A stretch of 64,000 nt of DNA. Source: Arthrobacter terricola. GTDB taxonomy: Bacteria > Actinomycetota > Actinomycetes > Actinomycetales > Micrococcaceae. Positions 9,603 to 17,456 of the stretch are shown in pieces (position 1 is the first letter of the stretch; each line of letters begins with the position of its first letter). Under the pieces are notes generated by a model. It did not search any database, was not told the DNA's origin, and worked only from the letters and a program-made list of their open reading frames with translations. Where the stretch lies: the NCBI RefSeq assembly GCF_004354015.1, contig NZ_SMRU01000007.1:123245-187244 (forward strand), read 5' to 3'. Both the position numbers and the translations under genes were made by a program.

Positions 9603-9856
9603 GCTACCGCATTGAAATCCGGCCGGCTGCCCTGAGGGCGCTCAGAAAGGTCGATCATCAGGACCGTGCCCGGATACAGGGCGCGATCGCATTGCTCGGC
9701 CGGGATCCCCGGCCACCCGGAGCGAAATCCTTGCAAGGCCGTCCCGGGCTGTGGGTCCGGGTAGGAAACTACCGCATCATCTACACGGTCCAGGGCGACG
9801 TGCTGCTGGTCGTCGTGGTGAAGCTCCGCCGTCGCAAGGACGTGTACGACCCCTGA
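9599..9856 (+). CDS. Type II toxin, RelE/ParE superfamily (RelE-like)
   Basis: An 85-residue RelE-fold toxin. The start YRIEIRPAALRALRKVD, the LQGRPGLWVRVGNYRIIYTV strand pair and the basic end KLRRRKDVY are typical of RelE, which cleaves mRNA on the ribosome. The conserved Arg in the WVRVGNYRI segment and the C-terminal basic and aromatic residues needed for cleavage appear intact, so it is probably active. Coupled to the antitoxin by a 4-base overlap, with a strong terminator after it. Confidence 0.9.
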   Translation: MSYRIEIRPAALRALRKVDHQDRARIQGAIALLGRDPRPPGAKSLQGRPGLWVRVGNYRIIYTVQGDVLLVVVVKLRRRKDVYDP

Positions 9857-9882
9857 ATCATAGGCCCTCAGCCGGAACTACC

Positions 9883-9926
9883 TCGTCGATGACCCGGAGC
9901 GCGTGGAGGGTCCGGGTCATCGACGA
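9883..9926. terminator. Hairpin terminator between toxin gene and sugar operon
   Basis: A perfect 16-bp stem (9883-9898 with 9911-9926, core TCGTCGATGACCCGGA) with a 12-nt loop lies between convergent genes, so it can serve both strands. Confidence 0.85.
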
Positions 9927-9945
9927 TCTACTGGCGGAACTACCC

Positions 9946-10416
9946 TCAGCAGCCCTCGAAGTCCGTCAGGACCTTGACCTTGTCCGCCGAAGCAGACGTC
10001 GGATCGAACACGTAGCCGAGCCATTCCTTGGCCAGCCTGCTGGCGAGTTCCACGCCTACAACGCGCTGGCCCATCGTGAGCACCTGGCAATCGTTGGACA
10101 GGATGGAGCGTTCAACGGAGAAGGAATCGTGGGCGGTGGTGGCACGGATGCCGTCCACCTTGTTGGCCGCGATTGCCACGCCGATTCCGGTACCGCAGAA
10201 CAGGATGGCCCTGTCCGCCTTGCCGTCCCGGATGAGTTCGCCGGCCTTGATTCCGACGTACGGGTACGGCTTGGTGAAGTCCTCCGGAGCATCGCTGCGG
10301 TTCACGCCGATATCGATGATCTCGCTGATCCGCGGATCGCTGCCCAGGTCCTTGAGGATGCGGTCCTTGTAGTCCACGCCTGCTTCGTCGGCGCCCAAGA
10401 CGAGCCGGATGCCCAT
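9946..10416 (-). CDS. RpiB/LacA-type sugar phosphate isomerase, probably tetrulose phosphate
   Basis: A 156-residue ribose-5-phosphate isomerase B family protein. The GADEAGVDYKD start and FCGTGIGVAIAANKVDGIRA loop (catalytic Cys in the CGTG context) identify the family. It is the last gene of the leftward operon. In erythritol/threitol pathways an RpiB homologue (EryI, DerI) converts D-erythrulose 4-phosphate to D-erythrose 4-phosphate, and the neighbours fit that role; canonical ribose-5-phosphate isomerase activity remains possible. ATG at 10416 is preferred (AAAGGA 6 nt upstream). An in-frame ATG at 10437 would overlap the kinase stop (ATGA) and add 7 residues. Confidence 0.8.
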   Translation of the reverse strand: MGIRLVLGADEAGVDYKDRILKDLGSDPRISEIIDIGVNRSDAPEDFTKPYPYVGIKAGELIRDGKADRAILFCGTGIGVAIAANKVDGIRATTAHDSFSVERSILSNDCQVLTMGQRVVGVELASRLAKEWLGYVFDPTSASADKVKVLTDFEGC

Positions 10417-10433
10417 GGTTTGTCCTTTCGTGG

Positions 10434-12200
10434 TCATGCGATGGCTCCCGCTTCATTTGCGGCACCGGTTCCGGCGACAGCCTGGCTGGCCGCGAAGTAC
10501 GGACCCATGACGGTGAAGACCATTGCGAGGGAGGTTGCCCCGGGATCGGGAGTGCCGAGGCTCTTCTCGGCGAGCGGCCGTGCGCGGCCCTTGAGCGGGC
10601 GGAGGGATGCCGTGGCTTCCGCTGCAGAGGTCGCGGTAGCTGCTGCTTCGGCCCACGCGGCTTCAGTAGCGGTTCCCGAGGAAACGAGCTTGGCGAAGGT
10701 GCCCGCGAAGGGGAGCAGTGCGTCCACCATCGTCTTGTCACCCACTTCGGCCTTGCCGAGCGTAGTGATGCGCGTAGCGAACGCGGTCACTCCAGCCGCG
10801 AGTTCCTCCTGCGAAGGGGCGTCCTCATTGCCGATGGATTCGCCGAAGGCCCGGAGGCCCGCACCCCAGAGGACACCGGAGGTTCCGCCGGCCTTGTCGG
10901 CCCAGGCATCGCCCGCCGCACCCAGAACGTCGCCCGCTCCGGCACCATCGCCAAGGGCCTTCGCCGCTGCGGCAACGGCTGCGTCGATTCCCCGGACCAT
11001 GCCCCGGCCGTGGTCGCCGTCCCCGGCGATCGCGTCCATGTCGCCAAGGCGCGATTCGGCGTCGTGAATGGTCTCCTGCGCGGCATCCAGCGCTGCAGCA
11101 CAACGGGCCGCGTACTCGCGCGAAGCGGCAGTGGCAGCGAATTCGACGACGTCGATGCCGCCGTCGGACTTTTCATCAACGCTTTGGCTACCGCTCGTCA
11201 GGGCGGCGTTGCCGCGCCGGTAGGCGGGAGTCTCGGCGGGAGCGGTCCAGAGCGGTTCGAGTTCCTCGTCGAGCCAGGTGATGGTGAGCGAGACACCGGA
11301 CATGTCCAGGCTCGTGACCAATTCGCCGACTTCGGGCATCACCAGGGTGTAGCCCGCGGCCCGCAACAGCGGTGCGACCGTGAGCCACAGGACGAACAAT
11401 TCCTCGTGCTTGGTGGAACCGAGTCCGTTGAGGATCACCGCGATCCGGTTTCCCGCACCGGCGGGCGTTTCGGCCAGGAGCCGCGCCACGAGTTCCTGCC
11501 CGAGTTCCTTCGCAGGCGGCAGTTCGGTGTCCAGCAGGCCGGGCTCGCCGTGGATGCCGAGGCCGAGCCCCATCTGCCGGTCCTTGAGCGTGAACAACGG
11601 TGCTTCGGCGCCGGGGAAGGTGCAACCGTGGAAGGCGCTGCCGATGGTGCGGGTCATGCTGTTGGCCTTGCGTCCGAGGCGCACGACGTCGGCCAGGTTG
11701 TCGCCGCGCTCCGCGGCGGCACCCATGACCTTGAAGACCGTGAAGTCGCCCGCGATGCCGCGGCGCTTGTCGGATTCCGACGGCGTGGCGCTGGCGATGT
11801 CGTCCGTCACCAGGACGTTCTCCACTGCGATGCCCTCGTTCGCCAGGCGCTCGCTGGCCATTCCGAAGTTCAGGACATCCCCGGCGTAGTTGCCGTAGGT
11901 GAATACCACCCCGGCGCCGGACTCGGCGGCCTTGGCGACGGAGTAGGCCTGCTGGGCGGACGGCGAGGTGAAGATGTTGCCCACCACGGCGCCGTCGGCC
12001 AGTCCGGCACCGATCAGGCCGGCAAACGCGGGGTAGTGTCCGGATCCGCCGCCGGCCAGTACTGCAACCTTGGGCTGGCTGGGACGGTGGCGACGCACGG
12101 CCCCGCCGGGAACCTGGCGCACCAGGCCCGCGTGGAGGTCGCAGAAACCGGCGAGGGCTTCGTCGGCGAAGTCGGCTGGATCATTGAAGATACGGGTCAT
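10434..12200 (-). CDS. Fused DhaK-DhaL kinase, likely erythrulose (or dihydroxyacetone) kinase
   Basis: A 588-residue ATP-dependent kinase. The DhaK-like half (about 1-330) has the glycine-rich GGGSGHYPAF loop and FHGCTFPG, where the His is the residue that covalently binds the ketose carbonyl. The DhaL-like half (about 365-585) has the Mg-ATP residues in AGDGDHGRGM and GGTSGVLWGAGL. Dihydroxyacetone kinases of this architecture and the mycobacterial erythrulose kinases (DerK, LerK) are close relatives. The operon partners favour a tetrulose, but sequence alone cannot separate the two. Third gene of the leftward operon. Confidence 0.85.
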   Translation of the reverse strand: MTRIFNDPADFADEALAGFCDLHAGLVRQVPGGAVRRHRPSQPKVAVLAGGGSGHYPAFAGLIGAGLADGAVVGNIFTSPSAQQAYSVAKAAESGAGVVFTYGNYAGDVLNFGMASERLANEGIAVENVLVTDDIASATPSESDKRRGIAGDFTVFKVMGAAAERGDNLADVVRLGRKANSMTRTIGSAFHGCTFPGAEAPLFTLKDRQMGLGLGIHGEPGLLDTELPPAKELGQELVARLLAETPAGAGNRIAVILNGLGSTKHEELFVLWLTVAPLLRAAGYTLVMPEVGELVTSLDMSGVSLTITWLDEELEPLWTAPAETPAYRRGNAALTSGSQSVDEKSDGGIDVVEFAATAASREYAARCAAALDAAQETIHDAESRLGDMDAIAGDGDHGRGMVRGIDAAVAAAAKALGDGAGAGDVLGAAGDAWADKAGGTSGVLWGAGLRAFGESIGNEDAPSQEELAAGVTAFATRITTLGKAEVGDKTMVDALLPFAGTFAKLVSSGTATEAAWAEAAATATSAAEATASLRPLKGRARPLAEKSLGTPDPGATSLAMVFTVMGPYFAASQAVAGTGAANEAGAIA

Positions 12201-12232
12201 CGTGGGCTCTTTCGGCTACGTTGCGGCGAGTG

Positions 12233-13006
12233 CTAGTGGATGTGGCTTCCACCGTTGATGTCGATGGTGGTGCCCGTCAGGTAGGCGGACTCTTCCGAGG
12301 ACAGGAAGGTGATGACTGCGGCCACTTCCTCGGTGGTGGCGTTGCGGCCCAGCGGGATGCCGGCGTTGATGGCAGCTTCCTGCTCATCAGTGCTGCCGAC
12401 GCGGATGTTGGTGTCCACCGCGCCCGGGGTGATGGCATTGACGGTAACGCCCGTTTCGCCGATTTCGCGTGCCAGGGCCTTGGTGAAGCCGAGGATGGCG
12501 GCCTTGGCCGCGGAATAGGGGACCTTGCCGAAGACGCCGCCGCCGCGCTGGGCGGAAACGGACGACATGTTCACAATCCGGCCCCAACCGTTGGCGATCA
12601 TGTCCGGGAGGAATGCCTTGGTGACGAGGTAGGTGCCGGTGGCGTTGACGTCCATGACCTTGTGCCAGAGTTCCAGCGTGGTTTCGAGGAACGGTACCGG
12701 CGAGGTGATGCCTGCGATGTTGGCGAGGGCCCCGACGGCGGGAAGGTTGCCCGCGCTGACTTCGGCGGCTACTGCCTGGTAGGCGGCGTTGACGGAGCCT
12801 TCGTTGGCGACGTCGATCTGGTAACCGAAGGCGGGGACGTTGAATTCGTTGCCGATTTCGGCCGCGACCTTGGCGGACTTCTCGCCGTCGAGGTCCAGGA
12901 TCGCGATGGCCCAGCCCTGGCTGGCGTAGCGGCGGGCGGTGGTCATGCCGATGCCGCGGTCCGAGGTAGCGCCGGTGAGGACGGCGGTGCGCTGGATGGT
13001 GGTCAT
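12233..13006 (-). CDS. Short-chain dehydrogenase, probable polyol/tetritol dehydrogenase
   Basis: A 257-residue classical SDR. The cofactor motif is an unusual TGATSDRGIG, with an acidic residue at the end of the second strand (LDLDG), pointing to NAD. The catalytic Ser lies in NMSSVSAQRGG and the YxxxK pair in YSAAKAA. The expected reaction is oxidation of a polyol (for instance a threitol or erythritol) to the ketose that the next gene's kinase phosphorylates. It sits 32 bp before the kinase and 41 bp after the isomerase gene. Confidence 0.85.
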   Translation of the reverse strand: MTTIQRTAVLTGATSDRGIGMTTARRYASQGWAIAILDLDGEKSAKVAAEIGNEFNVPAFGYQIDVANEGSVNAAYQAVAAEVSAGNLPAVGALANIAGITSPVPFLETTLELWHKVMDVNATGTYLVTKAFLPDMIANGWGRIVNMSSVSAQRGGGVFGKVPYSAAKAAILGFTKALAREIGETGVTVNAITPGAVDTNIRVGSTDEQEAAINAGIPLGRNATTEEVAAVITFLSSEESAYLTGTTIDINGGSHIH

Positions 13007-13047
13007 GTTGGTGCTCCTAGTGTTCTTTGCGGTGGTGGTGGGGGAGT

Positions 13048-13872
13048 TCAGATGAGGTCGCTGATGAAGCTGGCGGCCTTTGCGGTGGCTGCCGGGCGCT
13101 CGTCGTGCGTGACGTCGCGGGTTTCCAGCTCGAGCGAGAAGTGGCCGCTGTAGCCGCTCGCCGCGAGTGCGCGGAGTCCGCCGGCGAAGTCCGTCTGGCC
13201 GTTGCCGATGCTGAGGTTGATGTTTCCGGGAACGGCGTCACGGAGGTGGACATGGGAGATCCTGCCTTCGTGGCGGGCGAGGTACTCCAGGGGGTCTTCG
13301 CTCGCCGCGACGATGTGGCTGAAGTCCATGACGATCCCGACGCCGGATCCCGCCAGCCGTGCGGCCAGCTGTTCCGCGCGGTCCAGGTTCCAGCAGAACC
13401 GGAGGAAGTGCAGGGATTCGGTCCAGAGTTCGACGCCGAACTCGGCGGCGCGCTTCCCGGCGGCAATGAGCTGGGCCGCGACCGTGTCCAGGTCCTCTTC
13501 CAGGCTGCGGACGGGTTCGTGGGACAACGCTCCACAGGGGAGGACGAGTGCTTTGGCGCCGGTGTTGGCGGTAAAGGTGAGCAGGGCATCAAGGTGCCGT
13601 GCGCGGCTGGCCTGCTGGCCGGCGTCGAGCACTGCGTTGAGGTCCCCGATGTCGCCGTTGACCGAACGGACCGCCAGTCCGGAAGCGGTGACCTGGGCAG
13701 TAACGGCGGTGACGGCGTCGGCGTCGAGTTCGTAAGGAACGTGGTCGCATACGCCCGGCAGCGCGCCGAGGTCGATCTCCTCGAAGCCCAGTCCGCCGAT
13801 GGTGCGCAGGGCGGTGGGCAGGTCCTGGTGACGGAAGCTGATGGACGAGCAACCGAGTCGGGAGTTGAACAT
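13048..13872 (-). CDS. TIM-barrel sugar phosphate isomerase/epimerase
   Basis: A 274-residue protein of the xylose-isomerase-like (AP endonuclease family 2) TIM barrel group. The metal-binding acid and His residues can be placed in FEEIDLG, VELWTES, VMDFSHI, SHVHLRD and FSLELET. First gene of the leftward operon. EryC (tetrulose-phosphate racemase of Brucella erythritol use) and LerI belong to this superfamily, which fits inter-conversion of L- and D-erythrulose phosphates here. A free-sugar isomerase such as an apiose or hydroxypyruvate isomerase is the main alternative. Confidence 0.75.
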   Translation of the reverse strand: MFNSRLGCSSISFRHQDLPTALRTIGGLGFEEIDLGALPGVCDHVPYELDADAVTAVTAQVTASGLAVRSVNGDIGDLNAVLDAGQQASRARHLDALLTFTANTGAKALVLPCGALSHEPVRSLEEDLDTVAAQLIAAGKRAAEFGVELWTESLHFLRFCWNLDRAEQLAARLAGSGVGIVMDFSHIVAASEDPLEYLARHEGRISHVHLRDAVPGNINLSIGNGQTDFAGGLRALAASGYSGHFSLELETRDVTHDERPAATAKAASFISDLI

Positions 13873-13953
13873 CTTCGTTGACCTCCAGTCATGCCCTGTG
13901 GGCAGTGGTTCATGCCCGGGTGGGCTGTAGTGATGACAACCACAGTACGAAAG

Positions 13954-14041
13954 TTAACTGTCAACAGTCAACCCTTGAAGTTGACTGTTGACAGACATGG
14001 ATGATTCAGGTCACACTGACGTATCATTTGTTAACAGTCGA
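13954..14041. promoter_or_regulatory. Three operator palindromes in the divergent sugar-operon promoter
   Basis: Three 8-2-8 inverted repeats match the pattern TYRACTGT-NN-ACAGTYRA. They are TTAACTGT/ACAGTCAA at 13954-13971, TTGACTGT/ACAGACAT at 13981-13998 and TCATTTGT/ACAGTCGA at 14024-14041. They fill the gap between the divergent starts at 13872 (-) and 14090 (+). The perfect version stands in front of the GntR gene at 17414-17431, so the regulator encoded there most likely binds here and represses both operons. Confidence 0.8.
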
Positions 14042-14089
14042 CAGTGCCGGGGTGCCAAGCTCCGGTCGCTCTTCGAAAGGGATTCACCC

Positions 14090-15427
14090 ATGAGCAACGA
14101 AGCTCTGACAATGCGCGGGCCGGTCCACGGCACCAAAGACGCCAAGCGGGTCGCAATCGGCTCCGGAGTCGGCGCGGTTATCGAGACCTACGACTTCATC
14201 GGCTTCGGTACGGCGGCCGCGCTGTACTTCGGCCACGCGTTCTTCCCGGGAACAGACCCCGTGACCGGCACGCTTGCTTCCTTCGCCACCCTCGGCGTCG
14301 GTTTCGCTGCGCGCCCCCTTGGCGGCATCATCGGCGGGCACCTCGGCGACAAGGTGGGCCGCAAGCCCGTCCTGGTCACCTCGCTGATCCTCATGGGCCT
14401 GGCCACATTCGCCATCGGCCTGCTCCCCACCTACGCGATGGTGGGACTGTTCGCGCCGGCGCTGCTGGTGTTCGTCCGCATTGTCCAGGGCCTTGCTTTC
14501 GGCGCTGAGTGGGGCGGGGCGATCCTCATGAGCTACGAGCATGCTCCTTGGAAATCCAAGGGCAAATTCACTGGCATCGTCCAGGCAGGCTTCCCGGTGG
14601 GACTCCTGCTGGCCAACCTCGTCTTTCTCTTCAGTGTCCAGCTGGGCAGCGAACTGGCGTGGCGCATCCCGTTCCTCGCGAGCATCTTCCTGGTGATCGT
14701 CGGCCTCATTATCCGTTCCAAGGTCCCGGAATCCCCGGTCTTCGACGAAGTCAAGCAATCCGGCGACATCGTGAAGGCTCCGATCGTTGAGGTCCTCAAG
14801 ACCGACTGGCGCAACATCGTCAAGGGCATCGGCCTCCGCATCGCCGAGACCGCCGGCTACGCAGTGTCCATCACGTACATGATTTCCTACCTCAACAGCC
14901 AGCACCTCGCGGACAAGACCCAGACACTCGTCGCCCTGTGCATCGCATCCGCCATCGGTATCTTCGCCACCCAGGCCTGGGGCGCGCTCACGGACCGGAT
15001 CGGCCGCCGCCCGGTGTACATCTGGTCCTGCGCCTTCGCCGTCCTCTTCGCGATTCCGATGTTCCTGCTGGTCAACACAGGCCTGTTCTTCTTCGTCATC
15101 GCCACGATCGTCGTCTCCTACGCGATCTGCCAGAACTCCCTCGCCGGAGCCCAAGGCGCCTGGTTCCCCGAACTCTTCCAAGCCAAGACCCGCGCTTCCG
15201 GCGCCAGCCTGGCCTACCAGATCTCGGCCATGATCTCCGGATTCACCCCCTTCATCACCACCCTCCTGTTCGTCGCCTTCGGCTGGGTAGGCCCGGCACT
15301 GCTCTTCGGCGCCTACGCCCTGATCGGGCTCTGGGCAGCCATTGTCACGAAGGAAACCTGGGGAAAGCGCGAGCGTGAACTGGCCGATGAGGCCACCAAA
15401 AGCACTCCCCAGTCCGTAACCGCCTGA
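14090..15427 (+). CDS. MHS-family MFS symporter (sugar/polyol uptake candidate)
   Basis: A 445-residue metabolite:proton symporter-type MFS protein. The start KRVAIGSGVGAVIETYDF is the family hallmark, followed by GGHLGDKVGRKP (loop 2-3), GAEWGGAILMSYEH and the second-half loop GALTDRIGRRP. ATG at 14090 is used, with GAAAGG about 9 nt upstream; an in-frame ATG at 13988 would run through the operators. First gene of the rightward operon, immediately before the transketolase genes, so its substrate is probably the polyol or sugar of this pathway. Confidence 0.85.
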   Translation: MSNEALTMRGPVHGTKDAKRVAIGSGVGAVIETYDFIGFGTAAALYFGHAFFPGTDPVTGTLASFATLGVGFAARPLGGIIGGHLGDKVGRKPVLVTSLILMGLATFAIGLLPTYAMVGLFAPALLVFVRIVQGLAFGAEWGGAILMSYEHAPWKSKGKFTGIVQAGFPVGLLLANLVFLFSVQLGSELAWRIPFLASIFLVIVGLIIRSKVPESPVFDEVKQSGDIVKAPIVEVLKTDWRNIVKGIGLRIAETAGYAVSITYMISYLNSQHLADKTQTLVALCIASAIGIFATQAWGALTDRIGRRPVYIWSCAFAVLFAIPMFLLVNTGLFFFVIATIVVSYAICQNSLAGAQGAWFPELFQAKTRASGASLAYQISAMISGFTPFITTLLFVAFGWVGPALLFGAYALIGLWAAIVTKETWGKRERELADEATKSTPQSVTA

Positions 15428-15483
15428 TGGGTCCCGCCGCAGCCGCCCCGGAAATCGCCACACGAAAGCTCGGAGAAACCACG

Positions 15484-16332
15484 ATGGAACGCATCGACCG
15501 CGTCAGTGCGGCCGCCCACCGGATCAGGCACCACGCCCTCAACATGGGCGAGGTCCAGGGCCAAGGCTACGTAGGCCAGGCACTGGGAGCCGCGGACATC
15601 CTCGCCACGGTCTACTCGGACCAGCTCCGGTTCCGCGCAGACGATCCCGCTTGGGAGGGACGCGACCGCTTCCTGCTCTCCACGGGCCACTACGCGATCG
15701 GCCACTACGCAGCACTCGCCGAGGCCGGAATCGTCCCGGTCGAGGAGCTTGAAAGCTACGGCTCGGACGATTCCAGGCTCCCCATGTCCGGAATGTCCAC
15801 CTACACGCCGGGCATGGAAATCTCCGGCGGATCGCTCGGCCACGGACTCGCGATCGCCGTCGGAATGGCCCTTGGCCTCCGGCAGCAAGGCTCCACCGCG
15901 CGGGTGTTCAATTTCCTTTCCGACGGCGAACTGGACGAAGGCTCCACCTGGGAAGCCGCGATGGGCGCGCACCACCACCAATTGGGCATGCTGACCGCGA
16001 TGGTGGACATCAACGCGCTGCAGGCAGACGGGAAGACGGACACGGTCCTCCGGACCGAGCCCGTGACCGAAAAGTGGGAAGCCTTCGGCTGGTACACGCA
16101 GCGGGTGGACGGGAACGACGTCGGTGCGTTGCTCGCCGCGTTCGACAACGCAGCCGCCCAGGCCGCCGCCGTCGGACGTCCTTCCGTGATCCTGTGCGAC
16201 ACGAAGGTGGGACGCGGCGTACCGCTGCTGGAAGAACGCGAAAAGGCGCACTTCATGCGCATCGAAGAACACGAATGGCAGCTCTGCCGCGAACAACTGA
16301 GCGCAGGATTCAACGGGAAGGCCGAGCGATGA
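15484..16332 (+). CDS. Transketolase-like N-terminal (ThDP pyrophosphate-binding) subunit
   Basis: A 282-residue N-terminal half of a two-piece transketolase. The ThDP motif is present as SDGELDEGSTWEAAMGAHHHQ...INALQADG. Where ordinary transketolases have the substrate-contacting GHPGG, this protein has GQGYVGQALGAADIL, and the usual KGH segment reads STGHYAIGHYAAL. It therefore belongs to a divergent subgroup, and the donor sugar may differ from xylulose 5-phosphate. GGAG 8 nt before ATG 15484 supports this start; an in-frame ATG at 15427, touching the upstream stop (TGATG), would add 19 residues. Overlaps the next gene by 4 bases. Confidence 0.8.
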   Translation: MERIDRVSAAAHRIRHHALNMGEVQGQGYVGQALGAADILATVYSDQLRFRADDPAWEGRDRFLLSTGHYAIGHYAALAEAGIVPVEELESYGSDDSRLPMSGMSTYTPGMEISGGSLGHGLAIAVGMALGLRQQGSTARVFNFLSDGELDEGSTWEAAMGAHHHQLGMLTAMVDINALQADGKTDTVLRTEPVTEKWEAFGWYTQRVDGNDVGALLAAFDNAAAQAAAVGRPSVILCDTKVGRGVPLLEEREKAHFMRIEEHEWQLCREQLSAGFNGKAER

Positions 16333-17324
16333 GCACCACTTTGAAAGCGCCCAAGCTGAAGACGTCCGCGATGATCGCCTCGTTCGCTGATCCGGGCCAG
16401 AAGACAGCGTCCGCGCCCTTCGGACACGCGCTCGTGAAGGCGGCCGAAGCCGATCCGCGGATCGTCGGGCTCACCGCGGACCTTGGCAAGTACACGGACA
16501 TGCACATCTTCGCCAAGGCCTTCCCGGAGCGCTTCTTCCAGATGGGCATGGCCGAGCAGTTGCTCTTCGGCGCGGCCGCCGGGATGGCCGAAACCGGACT
16601 GGTGCCGTTCGCTTCCACGTATTCGGTGTTCGCCGCGCGGCGGGCCTATGACTTCCTGTGCCTCGACATCGCCGAACCGAACCTGAACGTGAACATCGTG
16701 GGCGGCCTCCCCGGCCTGACCACCGGCTACGGTCCCAGCCACCAGGCCACCGAGGACATGGCGATCTTCCGCGGCATGCCGAACCTGACCATCGTGGATC
16801 CTTGCGACTCCGTGGACATCGAGCAGGCCGTGCCGCAATTGGCAGCCAGCGAAGGACCCACCTACCTTCGCTTGCTCCGCGGCAACGTGCCCACGGTCCT
16901 GGACGAATACGACTACACGTTCGAACTCGGCAAGGCCAAGGTCCTGCGCGGCGGCAACGACGTCGTGTTTGTCTCCAGCGGCCTCATGACCATGCGCGCC
17001 TTGCAGGCAGCGGAGGCGCTGGCCGCGCACAACGTGGATGTCGCCGTCGTGCACGCACCCACCATCAAGCCGTTCGACGCCGAGACCGTCCTTGCTGAAG
17101 TCAACACCGACCGCCTGGCCGTCACCCTCGAGAACCACAGCGTGGTTGGCGGCTTGTTCGAGACCGTCGCCTCTGCCGTGGTCACCGCCGGCCTGGGCAA
17201 GCGAGTGGTTCCGGTGGCGCTCCCGGACGAGTTCCTCGACGCCGGCGCCCTCCCGACGCTGCACGAGAAGTACGGATTGTCGGTCCAGAGGATCGTCGCG
17301 AAGGTCCTCGCGGAACTGGGCTGA
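16329..17324 (+). CDS. Transketolase-like C-terminal (pyrimidine-binding) subunit
   Basis: A 331-residue partner of the preceding gene, ATGA-coupled. It contains the transketolase pyrimidine domain, with the catalytic Glu expected in FFQMGMAEQLLFGAAAGMA, the FASTYSVFAARRAYDF segment and the GPSHQATEDMAIFR loop, and then the C-terminal domain (IKPFDAETV, VTLENHSVVGG). Together the two subunits make one full ThDP enzyme that transfers a two-carbon ketol group. In this cluster it could remove erythrose 4-phosphate or act directly on a ketose phosphate. Confidence 0.85.
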   Translation: MSTTLKAPKLKTSAMIASFADPGQKTASAPFGHALVKAAEADPRIVGLTADLGKYTDMHIFAKAFPERFFQMGMAEQLLFGAAAGMAETGLVPFASTYSVFAARRAYDFLCLDIAEPNLNVNIVGGLPGLTTGYGPSHQATEDMAIFRGMPNLTIVDPCDSVDIEQAVPQLAASEGPTYLRLLRGNVPTVLDEYDYTFELGKAKVLRGGNDVVFVSSGLMTMRALQAAEALAAHNVDVAVVHAPTIKPFDAETVLAEVNTDRLAVTLENHSVVGGLFETVASAVVTAGLGKRVVPVALPDEFLDAGALPTLHEKYGLSVQRIVAKVLAELG

Positions 17325-17354
17325 TTCCTCGGAAACCCACCATTAACTGGCGGG

Positions 17355-17386
17355 AGCGCGGCACCGGCAAGTGCCGGTGCCGCGCT
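17355..17386 (+). terminator. Hairpin terminator after the transketolase operon
   Basis: A stem of 14 bp (AGCGCGGCACCGGC with its complement) and a 4-nt loop lie 30 bp after the stop, directly upstream of the GntR gene promoter, which separates the regulator's transcript. Confidence 0.8.
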
Positions 17387-17413
17387 TCTGCCGTAACATC
17401 GACACATAGAAGT

Positions 17414-17431
17414 TCGACTGTAAACAGTCGA
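17414..17431 (+). promoter_or_regulatory. Perfect operator palindrome before the GntR gene
   Basis: TCGACTGT-AA-ACAGTCGA, a perfect 8-2-8 inverted repeat 25 bp before the regulator start. It is the best copy of the motif repeated three times at 13954-14041 and suggests negative autoregulation. Confidence 0.8.
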
Positions 17432-17456
17432 CCACTGACATTGAAGGACGGGCACG

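Noticed and set aside
9599..9856. Toxin as ParE (gyrase inhibitor)
   Set aside because: The basic residues, short length and YefM-type partner fit RelE better, though the families overlap.
14084..15463. 459-residue leftward frame over the MHS symporter gene
   Set aside because: Antisense shadow with Asp/Glu/Gly-rich composition and no recognisable domain.
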